DNA of 64,000 nt from Sphingobacterium puteale (GCF_003627955.1 NZ_RBWS01000027.1:35594-99593), one strand, 5' to 3'. Positions 54,446-63,925 are shown, counted from the stretch's first letter. A program made the numbers and translations. Notes: generated by a model not told the origin, from the letters alone.

Positions 54446-57400
54446 ATGAAAAAAAAACAGGTGGGACAAAATCTCTCCTCTGGACAACTATTGTCACCTA
54501 AAATTAGGTATAATATGAAGATAGGATCCCTTGCCATTACAGGAGTTTTACTTTCTGTAAGTGCACTTGCGTTTCCCCAGCGAATTACGCTCAAAATGAA
54601 AAATGTACCATTGAAGCATTTTTTGCAATCCGTTCAAAAACAGACCGATATTGCGCTGCTGTACCCCGAAAATTTATTGACGGGCAAACGGGTAAATGTT
54701 GATATTGATAAAGAGGAACTGGTCCCGGCCTTAAGGCAGGTGCTCGGGAAGTTTAATTTAAATATCGCACATGGAATAGGGCAGATAACCGTAATACCCG
54801 GACAGGGTATGCGCTCGGCGAGTACAGCCGGACCAGCAGGTCTACAGGAAAAAGTCTCTGTCAAAGGGCGTATTTTTAATACGTCGGAACCTCCCAGTCC
54901 CTTGGGGGGCGTAACGGTGTCCGAAAAAGGAGGAACGGCCACGACCGTATCGGACAATCAAGGCTATTATTCCTTGGAGATAGCTAAAGGAAGCCGGTTG
55001 TCCTTTACTGCGGTAGGTTATCTCTCCAAAGAGGTGCTGGTCAATAAGACAGAAGCCAACCTCACCGTATCGCTCAAACCAAACGTCGCTGACCTGGATG
55101 AAGTTGTGGTAGTGGGTATGACAGAAATGCAGAAAAAACATATTGCTAGCTCCGTAGCGTCATTGGATATCAAATCCAATATCGAAGGGAAGCCCATTAC
55201 CAATCTTTCACAATCACTGCAGGGCGGCGTGACGGGTCTTACCGTACAACAGGGGTCTGGTTTGCCCGGTGGTGATGCGGCGAGTATTAAAATACGTGGT
55301 ATTTCCACATTAAATAACTCGGATCCCTTAGTGCTGGTCGATGGTGTACCTATGGATATGAATCATATCGATCCCGTCACCGTCGAGAGTGTCACCATAT
55401 TAAAAGATGCTGCGGCAGCAGCGATATATGGGGCCAGAGCAGCAAATGGTGTTATTTTGGTAACGACCAAACGCGGTAAAGCAGGGCAGATCAATGTCCT
55501 TTACGATGGTTACTATGGACAGCAATCGCCAACAATCCTTCCTGAATTTGTCGATGCACCCACCTATATGCGCATGTATAATTATGCTCAGGTAGCCTCC
55601 GGTGGACAAATACTCTATACGGATGAACAGATCAGCAAAACCGAATCTGGTGAAGATCCCATCAATTATCCCAATACCAACTGGACGGATATTGTCATTG
55701 ATGATTACAGTCCCCTGACCTCCCATTCCTTGGCCGTCAGCGGGGGTAATGATGTCGCCCGTTTCGCGGTGACAGGAAATTATATGTATCAGAAGGGAAT
55801 GTTGCCTCTCAACAAGATGGATCGTTTTAATATCCGGGCAAATACCTCTGTATCGCTTTCTAAACGGTTTTTGATTAATCTGGATGTTTTAGGAATCAGA
55901 CGGAATACCTTGTACCCTAATAGGGCCATAGATAATGGGGGAAGCAGAATACTGGACGATCTCTACCGGCTGCCACCAACGGTACTGCCCAAATACCCCC
56001 AAGAGGAAGGGTGGCCAACAATCTATGGTCGATATGCCGATATTGTCAATCCATTGGCCTATGAAGAGGTCGGCGGTACCATTGGTTATCAATATGACCA
56101 GGCAACAATCAATCTACAGCCCAAATGGTCTATTACTGATAATTTAAACTTACGTGGACAGTTTAGCTATAGGCTCAACAGTGATGTGTATAAACAGAAT
56201 AGAGATAATTTTTATTTCTTTGACTATTATACCAAACAGCTGGTACAGACCTGGGCCGTACAACGCAACGCCTATTCGGAAACCAGAAATACCTATTATT
56301 ACTTGAGCGGTGCACTGGATTACAACAAGACTTTCAAAAAGCACAATATTTTTGCAATGGGTGGTTTTTCCGTTGAAAAATTTAATGAGGGCTATTGGAA
56401 AGAATCGTCATTGGTATCCAGCTATGCCAAAGCAAATTATTCTTATGACAATCGTTACCTTGCCGAACTATCCTTTCGTGCAGATGGCTCATCCAAATTT
56501 GGCCCCGGAAAGAAATACGGATTTTTCCCATCCATAGCATTGGGCTGGAACCTCCATAATGAAAACTTTTTTCATGTGGAAGCCATTAGCAATCTGAAGC
56601 TGAGAGCTTCGTACGGACAACTGGGTAATGAGAATATTGGTCTGTACCTCTATCAAAATCTCATCAATGCCACCAACGGACTCGAGTCCGTATGGGGGAA
56701 TCCAAACATTACTTGGGAAAAGGTGAATATCCTCGATCTGGGTTTGGATATGTCTATTTTTAAGAATAAGCTTTCCTTAACCTTTGATTACTACGATAAA
56801 AGAACGAAGGATGTCCTTCTCAAACCAACTGTCGCACCCTCGGGTGCAATTGGAGCCGCTCCTTTAAATGCCGGTAAGGTAAGCAATAAAGGGATGGAAT
56901 TGTCGCTGAATTATAACGATAAGCTCGGTGACGATTTTAGTTTTTCCATAAGACCGGGTATTTCTTATAATAAAAATAAGATTACTGAGCTATTGGGTGG
57001 GCCATATTATTCGGGCATATCCACCAATGAGGTGGGGTATGCGATTAAAAGCCATTATGGCTATGTAACGGATGGTATTCTACAGTATGATGATTTTGCC
57101 GCCGACAAGAAGACAGCATTGGTTCCGGCTCTCGCAGGCGAAGGTCCCGGAGATATCAAATATGTGGACTTAAATGGTGACGGAATGATTGATGAAAGCG
57201 ACCAAAAAGTGATCGGTGATCCCACGCCACGGATCAATTATTTTAGCAACGTGAGTTTCAGTTATAAAAACTTTGATTTTGAATTCTTGTTGCAGGGGGC
57301 TGGTAACCATGATTATTCGGCCAATCTCGGTGGTAAATCTGCTGGCTACTTATGGCATCCGCTCAATTTAAGTGCATCGGGTGGTATCCCGACTACCTAT

Positions 57401-57721
57401 CGGGCAGCCAATACCTGGCGCGAAAATAACCAGGATGCGATCTATCCACGTCTGCTGGCAAACCCCGCAAACAATATCTTGCGCAGTGATTTTTGGCTAT
57501 TCAATGCCAAATACCTCCGTGTTAAATTTATTCAGGCGGGCTACCGATTCAATAGTGCCTACCTCAATAAATACGGGATAAAAAATGCACGTCTATATGT
57601 CAATACGCAAAATCCGTTTCTCTTTACAAAGTTGAAAATGGCGGATCCCGAGTCGCAAGGTGGATCATGGACATATGGCATGATGCGCATATTTTCTGTT
57701 GGGTTAACGGCTAATTTCTAA
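54446..57721 (+). CDS. SusC/RagA-family transporter with STN signalling domain
   Basis: 1091 residues. A 23-residue polar extension precedes the signal peptide (MKIGSLAITGVLLSVSALAFPQ); STN domain at about 50-115 (ITLKMKNVPLKHFLQSVQKQT), carboxypeptidase-like domain (VKGRIFNTSEPPSPLGGV) at 130-210, plug with IKIRGISTLNNSDPLVLVDGVP and ILKDAAAAAIYGARAANGVILVTTKRG, then the barrel ending in IFSVGLTANF. It imports substrate and passes the signal to FecR. Five bases before the SusD gene. Confidence 0.95.
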   Translation: MKKKQVGQNLSSGQLLSPKIRYNMKIGSLAITGVLLSVSALAFPQRITLKMKNVPLKHFLQSVQKQTDIALLYPENLLTGKRVNVDIDKEELVPALRQVLGKFNLNIAHGIGQITVIPGQGMRSASTAGPAGLQEKVSVKGRIFNTSEPPSPLGGVTVSEKGGTATTVSDNQGYYSLEIAKGSRLSFTAVGYLSKEVLVNKTEANLTVSLKPNVADLDEVVVVGMTEMQKKHIASSVASLDIKSNIEGKPITNLSQSLQGGVTGLTVQQGSGLPGGDAASIKIRGISTLNNSDPLVLVDGVPMDMNHIDPVTVESVTILKDAAAAAIYGARAANGVILVTTKRGKAGQINVLYDGYYGQQSPTILPEFVDAPTYMRMYNYAQVASGGQILYTDEQISKTESGEDPINYPNTNWTDIVIDDYSPLTSHSLAVSGGNDVARFAVTGNYMYQKGMLPLNKMDRFNIRANTSVSLSKRFLINLDVLGIRRNTLYPNRAIDNGGSRILDDLYRLPPTVLPKYPQEEGWPTIYGRYADIVNPLAYEEVGGTIGYQYDQATINLQPKWSITDNLNLRGQFSYRLNSDVYKQNRDNFYFFDYYTKQLVQTWAVQRNAYSETRNTYYYLSGALDYNKTFKKHNIFAMGGFSVEKFNEGYWKESSLVSSYAKANYSYDNRYLAELSFRADGSSKFGPGKKYGFFPSIALGWNLHNENFFHVEAISNLKLRASYGQLGNENIGLYLYQNLINATNGLESVWGNPNITWEKVNILDLGLDMSIFKNKLSLTFDYYDKRTKDVLLKPTVAPSGAIGAAPLNAGKVSNKGMELSLNYNDKLGDDFSFSIRPGISYNKNKITELLGGPYYSGISTNEVGYAIKSHYGYVTDGILQYDDFAADKKTALVPALAGEGPGDIKYVDLNGDGMIDESDQKVIGDPTPRINYFSNVSFSYKNFDFEFLLQGAGNHDYSANLGGKSAGYLWHPLNLSASGGIPTTYRAANTWRENNQDAIYPRLLANPANNILRSDFWLFNAKYLRVKFIQAGYRFNSAYLNKYGIKNARLYVNTQNPFLFTKLKMADPESQGGSWTYGMMRIFSVGLTANF

Positions 57722-57726
57722 GAAAA

Positions 57727-59322
57727 ATGAATACGACAAAAATCAAAATAAAATTTCTGGGCCTACTATTGACGGCTCTGTTAACTAGTTCTTGTGAAAA
57801 ATTCCTCACCGTTGACAGTCCGGATGGAGTGTCGGATGAGCAGTGGTGGAATACCGAAACGGATGGATATAACGCCCTGGCAACTGTCTATGCAGGAATT
57901 CCGGGAGGCAGTTCCGGACGAAACATCATGTATTATGCCGGGCTTACGGACGAAGCAGTGCAGCGCGGTGACTTTAAAGGCGAATACGATGGCTTCACAC
58001 GGGGCTTGGCCTCCAGCCGCTGGGGAGTCTCCAGCAGCCTATGGGCAGACGATTATACCTGTATCCGTAGAGCGAATAGATTCTTGGAAAATATAGATGG
58101 GGCCTATATTGATGCCGAACTGAAAGAAAGAATGAAGCAGGAGGCAAGGGCACTACGGGCTTATTATCACATGGAACTGATGCTAGTTTTTGGTGATATC
58201 CCTTTATTGACTAAACCACTCACACCAACGGAAAATCAATCTTTTCGTACTCCGCAAAAAGAGGTATATGATTTTGTAGTAGCCGAATTGAGAGACTGTG
58301 CCACAAAGCTGCCGGCAAGTTATGTAAATGCTGATCGATGGCGCATGACCAGTGGCGTATGTCTCTCCCTGCTATCCCGGCTGGGATTGTACTATAAAGA
58401 TTTTGAATTAGCCAAAACAACCGCAAAACAGGTGATTGACTCCAAAGTTTATAAACTCTGGATCAGTACAGCAAGTAAAAATGATAGTTATGCCGAGCTC
58501 TTTAGCTATGTAGGTGAGCTGAATGATGAACGTATATTCTTTAAGGAAAATGGCTGCTCCAATGCCTGGACTTCTTTTGCGCCGTTTGGGATTGGAGGCG
58601 AAACCTATCTCTCACCGACCAATACCGTAGTCAATAATTATGAGACCAAACAGGGTAAAACCATCCAAGAGCTTGGACGCGACTCCATATTGATCTATCA
58701 GCAAAATCCAAATTATAAAAATAACAGAGACCCGCGACTGACAGCGTCTGTATTTGTGCCCAATGATAAGTTCCAGAATCAATATACGCTAGATCCATTT
58801 TATAATCCGACGGATAAAATTGGCGAGACAAAGTCCACAGCGACGGGCTATTGGATAAAAAAATACATCGACGCCAGAGATAGACAGGCTAAGAGCGGCA
58901 GCCTGGATTTTATGATTATCCGCTATGCGGAAATATTGCTCAATTATGCCGAAGCGATGATAGAAACGGGGCAATGGAACAATGCCGAAACTCTTGCGGC
59001 TATCAATGAAGTGCGCGCAAGGGCAGCGATGCCTGCCGTTAATAGTGGCATATATGGGACGCAGGCTAAAATGCGTGAACTCATCCGCCGTGAGCGTCAG
59101 GCAGAACTGGCTTTCGAAGGTGGCCGTTATTTTGATATCCGCCGTTGGGGGATCGATGAAGCGGTAATGAATGGTGAGGTCTTTGGTGCCACCAACCCCA
59201 AAACCGGTGAACTGGTAAGGGTGCAGACCCGGACATACAAAAGAAATAGAGAAGGGCTATGGCCTATTCCAGAGGCAGAAATGATTGCTAACCCCAATAT
59301 GGTACAAAATCCAAATTATTAA
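57727..59322 (+). CDS. SusD/RagB-family outer-membrane binding lipoprotein
   Basis: 531 residues. Lipobox in TSSCEKFL, then VDSPDGVSDEQWWNTETDGYNAL; helical TPR-like core (RALRAYYHMELMLVFGDIPLLT); C-terminal motif RRERQAELAFEGGRYFDIRRW. It binds substrate on the surface for the SusC just upstream. It is followed after 13 bases by the two phosphatase-fold genes, which should act on what this pair captures. Confidence 0.93.
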   Translation: MNTTKIKIKFLGLLLTALLTSSCEKFLTVDSPDGVSDEQWWNTETDGYNALATVYAGIPGGSSGRNIMYYAGLTDEAVQRGDFKGEYDGFTRGLASSRWGVSSSLWADDYTCIRRANRFLENIDGAYIDAELKERMKQEARALRAYYHMELMLVFGDIPLLTKPLTPTENQSFRTPQKEVYDFVVAELRDCATKLPASYVNADRWRMTSGVCLSLLSRLGLYYKDFELAKTTAKQVIDSKVYKLWISTASKNDSYAELFSYVGELNDERIFFKENGCSNAWTSFAPFGIGGETYLSPTNTVVNNYETKQGKTIQELGRDSILIYQQNPNYKNNRDPRLTASVFVPNDKFQNQYTLDPFYNPTDKIGETKSTATGYWIKKYIDARDRQAKSGSLDFMIIRYAEILLNYAEAMIETGQWNNAETLAAINEVRARAAMPAVNSGIYGTQAKMRELIRRERQAELAFEGGRYFDIRRWGIDEAVMNGEVFGATNPKTGELVRVQTRTYKRNREGLWPIPEAEMIANPNMVQNPNY

Positions 59323-59335
59323 AAGTCCATTACAG

Positions 59336-60211
59336 ATGAGAAAGAAAATAAAGATAATCTTATTCGGCTTACTATTCCTGCAAGTCGGTATGGTAATACA
59401 TGGATGCCGAAAATCCTATAGCCCAGGTGATTGGGATCTCCTGCCGGAGAAAGAGCCCGAAAAACCGCAGGAACCGGATGATACGCCTACAAAAAGCTTT
59501 AAGGTGATGTCCTTAAATATGAATGTGGGTACGACGGTAGCCAACTTTGATGCCATGATGGAACTGATCAAAGAATATGATCCTGACCTTTTGTTTTTGA
59601 GACAGGTAGATAGTGCGACCACGAGGGCGGGGAAAGTAGATCGTCCGGGAGTCATTGCTAAGGAATTGCATATGGAATCTTACTTCAAGAAAAATATAGA
59701 CTACCAGACTGGGGGATTCGGGAATGCAGTATTATCAAAATTTCCGGTCAAAGAAAAGTATAGCCAATTGTTAAGTCGTGAAGATGGGAATACAGCCGAA
59801 TTACGCAGTATGGCAATGATCAAAGTCGAAGTCGAGAAAGGACATGAGCTTTATTTTGCCGGGACTGAGCTTGATCCTTCGGTAGCCAATAACAGGGCTC
59901 TTCAGGTCGTTGATCTGCTCAATGCCACAGAAAAACTGAGCCAACCTGTGATTTTGGTTGGAAATCTAAATGAACAGGAATCTGCAAATGGTCCTGTGCT
60001 GTCTTATCTCAAGGGTAGTTTTACCTTCGCCTGCCTAGGTACAGGATGTCCCTGGAATGCACCAAAAGACAAACCTACAGGCGTATTTGACTATATTACA
60101 TTTAAGAATCTCGACGACAAACTGCAATTGAGCAAATATGGGACTTTCTCCAAATCAGCCAATAACTTTTTACCAATGACTGCTGAATTCAAATTAAAAC
60201 TTCCAAAATAG
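59336..60211 (+). CDS. Endonuclease/exonuclease/phosphatase-fold lipoprotein, catalytic residues lost
   Basis: 291 residues from ATG at 59336 (ATG 59285 lies inside the SusD gene). Lipobox-like IHGC near residue 23. The fold aligns along its length with the next gene, but key residues differ: LQEVD is LRQVD, ATHFDLN is GTELDPS, GGDYNAIP is VGNLNEQE, and SDHLPV is NNFLPM. Glu, His, Asp and the final Asp-His pair of the active site are gone while the fold and the IDYxxGG and KSID-like motifs remain. It is therefore probably a binding pseudo-enzyme on the cell surface rather than a hydrolase. Confidence 0.82.
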   Translation: MRKKIKIILFGLLFLQVGMVIHGCRKSYSPGDWDLLPEKEPEKPQEPDDTPTKSFKVMSLNMNVGTTVANFDAMMELIKEYDPDLLFLRQVDSATTRAGKVDRPGVIAKELHMESYFKKNIDYQTGGFGNAVLSKFPVKEKYSQLLSREDGNTAELRSMAMIKVEVEKGHELYFAGTELDPSVANNRALQVVDLLNATEKLSQPVILVGNLNEQESANGPVLSYLKGSFTFACLGTGCPWNAPKDKPTGVFDYITFKNLDDKLQLSKYGTFSKSANNFLPMTAEFKLKLPK

Positions 60212-60219
60212 ACCATAAA

Positions 60220-61020
60220 ATGAAAAAAATTATTCTTGGGGCTTTGGCTCTATTAAATTTATTTAGCTGCAGTGGCGATGAGAAAATAGAACTTACCCCT
60301 CCAGCAAAGAAAAAGTTGGTAACCATGACTTATAATATTCACCATGGAGCACCCGAAAATTCGGAAGTGGTCAATCTGGCAAACATTGCTGCGGTAATAA
60401 AAAGCAGTGGTGCGGAACTTGTTGCACTTCAGGAAGTGGATGTCAATGTCCCACGCTCGGGCAAAGTCAATCAGGCTGCTGAATTGGCAAAACTATTGGG
60501 AATGGAATACCATTTCTCGAAGTCCATTGATTACAATGGAGGAGAATATGGTGTCGCCATATTAAGTAAATATCCAATGTCCAATAAGAGGCGGGAGCTG
60601 CTGCCAATGCCGACAGCCGGTGAACAACGAAGTATTGCTCTTGCTACAGTTACCTTGCCCAATGGTAAAAACATCGAATTTGCGGCTACGCATTTTGATC
60701 TCAATGTGCCCAATAGGACTGCGCAGGCTGCGTATCTTAATCAGATAAGTGCCGTATTGAGTAAAGAATTGTTTGTGGGGGGAGACTACAATGCCATACC
60801 ATCAAGCAGTGAAATGCTCAAGCTTAAAGAAGGATTTACCTTGTCTTGCATGGGGAGCTGTCCGCTATCGTTTCCGGTAAGGCAGCCAAGCAAAGCAATA
60901 GATTTTGTGATATTTAATCCCAAGGCCGCAAACAGCTATACCCTCGTATCATCTGTTGCGCTGGCGGGCCAATATGCTTCGGATCATCTGCCCGTATCGG
61001 TTGTATTCCAATATGATTAG
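60220..61020 (+). CDS. Endonuclease/exonuclease/phosphatase family lipoprotein, catalytically complete
   Basis: 266 residues. Lipobox LFSC near residue 17. The DNase-I-like active site is complete: TYNIHHG (Asn), LQEVD (Glu), THFDLN (His, Asp), GGDYNAIP (Asp, Asn), AIDFVIF (Asp) and SDHLPV (Asp-His). It should cleave phosphate esters: nucleic acid, a phosphodiester lipid or a phosphorylated sugar. Eight bases after its inactive paralogue and last gene of the sigma/FecR/SusCD operon; a terminator follows in the direct repeat. Confidence 0.88.
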   Translation: MKKIILGALALLNLFSCSGDEKIELTPPAKKKLVTMTYNIHHGAPENSEVVNLANIAAVIKSSGAELVALQEVDVNVPRSGKVNQAAELAKLLGMEYHFSKSIDYNGGEYGVAILSKYPMSNKRRELLPMPTAGEQRSIALATVTLPNGKNIEFAATHFDLNVPNRTAQAAYLNQISAVLSKELFVGGDYNAIPSSSEMLKLKEGFTLSCMGSCPLSFPVRQPSKAIDFVIFNPKAANSYTLVSSVALAGQYASDHLPVSVVFQYD

Positions 61021-61036
61021 AAAAGGTGCTTGGGTT

Positions 61037-61183
61037 ATAGCAATAGGAGCGCATGAGCAGAATAGCAGATGAAATAACAAAAGGGAATCCGTATTTTGGA
61101 CTCCCTTTTGCTTAACAATCGACAACTACGGATGGCTAGGATTCCGTGCCTGCCCAGTTTGGGTAGCAGTGAGATCGGACATC
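61037..61183 (+). repeat. 148-bp direct repeat, copy 2
   Basis: Counterpart of 52338-52485. Before the hairpin it keeps, in 61034-61072, the last codons of a SusD-like gene (VIAIGAHEQNSR, stop) although the gene just upstream is a phosphatase-fold protein, so the tail is a relic. Its other half is the real 3' end of the minus-strand gene at 61126. Confidence 0.9.
61078..61110. terminator. Bidirectional terminator hairpin in repeat copy 2
   Basis: CAAAAGGGA/TCCCTTTTG, nine base pairs with inner TCC/GGA, between converging genes. On the minus strand it lies just past the stop at 61126. Confidence 0.8.
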
Positions 61184-61557
61184 GCAGTGGATACATCTTT
61201 CTCCAGTGCCGAACTGCTATCTTCATTTTCATCAAATGTCAGTTGGAAAGCACAGTATTGGCCCGAGCTGTTAGGCTGGGCACAATCGTTCGGGTTAGGC
61301 GATGTCGAAGGCGCCGACCCAATACTGACAATGCGATAATTAGAAGGGGTGTCACCACCCGAAGGATTAATTTTTACGACATCATACCATACAGACTGTG
61401 TTGCAAAAGATTTGGTTTCTTTGCTCGTCTTTACCTCTTTCTCAGCTTTTCCTTCTTTTTCAGTTTTAATACTTTGCGCATTTGCGCTCAGCGAAATTCC
61501 TAATGTCATCACACCAATGCTCATGGTGCCGATGATTCTTTTTACTAATGTTTTCAT
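61126..61557 (-). CDS. Small secreted protein (DUF6520-like)
   Basis: 143 residues. Signal peptide (IIGTMSIGVMTLGISLSANAQ), a Lys/Glu-rich linker at 25-50, then a small domain with WYDVVKINPSG, DCAQPNSSGQYCAFQLTFDEN (two Cys, probably disulfide-bonded) and the C-terminal NPSHP. Resembles the small DUF6520-type proteins common in this phylum; function unknown. Its 3' end is duplicated at 52428-52484. Confidence 0.7.
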   Translation of the reverse strand: MKTLVKRIIGTMSIGVMTLGISLSANAQSIKTEKEGKAEKEVKTSKETKSFATQSVWYDVVKINPSGGDTPSNYRIVSIGSAPSTSPNPNDCAQPNSSGQYCAFQLTFDENEDSSSALEKDVSTAMSDLTATQTGQARNPSHP

Positions 61558-61760
61558 TTCTAATGTTTTTAAGTTTATTATTGTTGCTTATCCTTATTAT
61601 CCTCCTGGATCGGCCTTGGAGTTGTTCTCTATTGACCGACCGGTACTACCTGAGTCCAATCGATCTGTTATCTTATACCAAATTTAGCCCAGTAATCTGC
61701 CCTGGATGTATGAATTTTAGGTAGGTCGTTGTATGATTTTTAGTTTTTACGGATTACCAC

Positions 61761-62594
61761 GAAGGTGTGAAAGGTATTTATGAAGGTGTGAATGACACTT
61801 ACGAAGGTGTGAACGACACTTGGGAAGGTGTGAACGACACTTGGGAAGGTGTGAATGACACTTAGGAAGGTTTGAACGACACTTGGGAAGGTGTGAATGA
61901 CGTTTATGAAGGTGGGAATGACACTTGGGAAGGTGTGAATGACGTTTATGAAGGTGGGAATGACACTTGGGAAGGTGTGAACGACACTTGGGAAGGTGTG
62001 AACGACACTTGGGAAGGTGTGAATGACACTTGGGAAGGTGTGAACGACACTTGGGAAGGTGTGAATGACACTTGGGAAGGTGTGAACGATACTTGGGAAG
62101 GTGTGAATGACACTTGCGAAGGTGTGAATGACATTTACGGAGGTGTGAATGACGTTTATGAAGGCGTGAACGACATTTAAGAAGGTGTGAATGACGTTTA
62201 TGAAGGCGTGAACGACATTTATGAAGGTGTGAATGACACTTGGGAAGGTGTGAATGACACTTGGGAAGGTGTGAATGACACTTGGGAAGGTGTGAATGAC
62301 TTGCGAAGGTGTGAATGACATTTGCGAAGGTGTGAACGACATTTGCGAAGGTGTGAACGACATTTGCGAAGGTGTGAATGACGTTTATGAAGGCGTGAAC
62401 GATATTTATGAAGGTGTGAACGACATTTGCGAAGGTGTGAACGACATTTGCGAAGGTGTGAATGACGTTTATGAAGGTGTGAATGACGTTTATGAAGGTG
62501 TGAATGACACTTGGGAAGGTGTGAATGACGTTTATGAAGATGTGAATGACACTTGGGAAGGTGTGAACGACACTTGCGAAGGTGTGAACGACAT
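61761..62594. repeat. Minisatellite, 21-bp unit, about 39 copies
   Basis: Tandem units of the form GAAGGTGTGAAYGACxxTTxx, 39 whole and one partial. Changes are concentrated in the last seven bases, where three types recur: CACTTGG, CGTTTAT and CATTTGC. One unit (near 62284-62302) is 19 bases long. As 21 is a multiple of three, long frames stay open on both strands, but in-frame TAG/TAA occur (units 5 and 20) and the 19-base unit shifts the frame, so I do not call a gene. GC is higher than the flanks. Confidence 0.92.
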
Positions 62595-62679
62595 GGTGTC
62601 ACTAATTTACATGGGTCGCCAAAAGCACCGTTTTCATTTCCGCTGGGTTGTGGCCAAGCAGGATTAATATTAAGAGATC

Positions 62680-62850
62680 TTACATAATTTGGAAAAAAGA
62701 GATCTCCTGCGTTGCCTGCACTTCCAAAAAATACTTGTTGGTCGATCTATCATAAACTAAATTAGCTTTTGCGAATTCAAGATTACCAACTTTAAAAGTT
62801 TTGTCCTCTTTTTTATCACCTTCATACAAGAACTCATGATATGTATACTG
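62680..62850 (-). pseudogene. C-terminal gene fragment
   Basis: Minus strand from 62850 to a stop at 62680-62682 reads 56 residues with coding character (YTYHEFLYEGDKKEDK, FAKANLVYDRSTNKYF). There is no start codon, and a TAA immediately precedes it, so it looks like the tail of a lost gene. No family recognised. Confidence 0.5.
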
Positions 62851-62967
62851 TTAAAACAGTAGAAACAACAAAGTATCGGCGCGTGCCCTTAGACTATTGG
62901 TATAAATTGCAGCGAGTTTTAATCAAAAATCGTTAACTTTATTTAATCAGCAATAAATGAGTTAATT

Positions 62968-63588
62968 ATGATAAGGCTATTCTTTATACTACTTGTTGTT
63001 TTTGTTCTCCATACAGCACTTCGGGCACAAGAAAAATTCGATCCTGTCGCTTGGAAGGCTCCATATACCCTTAGTCTTGATGGCTGGGGAATAGAGCGGT
63101 TTCCGATACCCATAGACTTTGCGCCTAATATCCCCTATAAGGGAGTAGAAGATGTACGCTTTGCAACAGGATGGAGTAAACCCGAGAGCGATGAGTATTG
63201 GTCTTATGCTTTTCTCTGGTATGTTGAAGGAAGCCAAATTCTTGATACAAAAACAATTGAAAATAACCTGTCCATTTATTTTGATGGACTGGTAAATCGC
63301 AATATCGAAAAACGCGCATTACCAAAGGAGTTGATAAAGAAGACGAAAGCAAAATTCCAGAAGCTGACCAAACCCCAAGGTGAAGACGAGTCGACCTTTA
63401 CTGGAACCATCCAGATGGTAGATTATATGGGCAAACAGCCCATCACACTTCAGGCAATAGTACATCTGAAAAAATGTCCCGGTAACGACCATACGATTAT
63501 TTTTCATCAGTTCTCACCGCAAGAGAGATCTGCCTCGGTATGGTCAAAGTTGGATGGATTGTGGAATACTTTTCATTGTTCAGAATAG
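62968..63588 (+). CDS. Secreted protein of unknown function
   Basis: 206 residues. Signal peptide ends near LRAQE. The mature part is a single compact domain with many Trp and Tyr (WGIERFPIPIDFAPNIPYKGVEDVRF, DEYWSYAFLWYVEG, TGTIQMVDYMGKQPI) and one pair of Cys near the end. I do not recognise the family. Stands alone between decayed fragments; no convincing promoter box. Confidence 0.7.
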   Translation: MIRLFFILLVVFVLHTALRAQEKFDPVAWKAPYTLSLDGWGIERFPIPIDFAPNIPYKGVEDVRFATGWSKPESDEYWSYAFLWYVEGSQILDTKTIENNLSIYFDGLVNRNIEKRALPKELIKKTKAKFQKLTKPQGEDESTFTGTIQMVDYMGKQPITLQAIVHLKKCPGNDHTIIFHQFSPQERSASVWSKLDGLWNTFHCSE

Positions 63589-63616
63589 TTTCCGTTCCGA
63601 TTTTAACATTTTCCCT

Positions 63617-63925
63617 TTAGTATTTTTTCCATCGGTTAGTTAGAAAACTTCGTAGGTCAACTGCTAAAATGCCGTCAATAGTGTTTCCTGTAAACGAATC
63701 CATGGTAATGACCATCTTTGGGTAATTATCGTTGATTTTTTGTAGGTTGCCAAATTCCCGTTCTATAGTTTTTTCCTCCAAAAGTGATAGGGCTACTTGA
63801 AGGTATAATTTTTCACCATTTTTTTCCGCGATAAAATCGATTTCGTAGGAAGATAAAATACCAATTTGAACGGCATAACCTTCAGCAAGTAAATGATTGT
63901 GAAGTATCCGCCCGACCAAGTGCAT
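63617..63925 (-). pseudogene. Truncated DUF4143-type ATPase, C-terminal remnant
   Basis: 102 residues beginning at ATG 63925, with a stop three codons before it. The segment EIDFIAEKNGEKLYLQV, KTIEREFGNLQKI and YPKMVITMD matches the DUF4143 domain at the C-terminus of AAA ATPases of about 400 residues common in this phylum. The ATPase part and the first half of DUF4143 are absent in the remaining 75 bases of the window frame, so the gene is 5'-truncated. Confidence 0.7.

Noticed and set aside
61761..62594. CRISPR array
   Set aside because: Units are contiguous, 21 bp, without unique spacers, and no cas genes are in the window.
61740..62602. Long open frames (plus and minus strands) across the 21-bp repeats as repeat proteins
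   Set aside because: They exist only because the unit is a multiple of three; stops inside units and a 19-base unit break every frame, and no start signal is visible.
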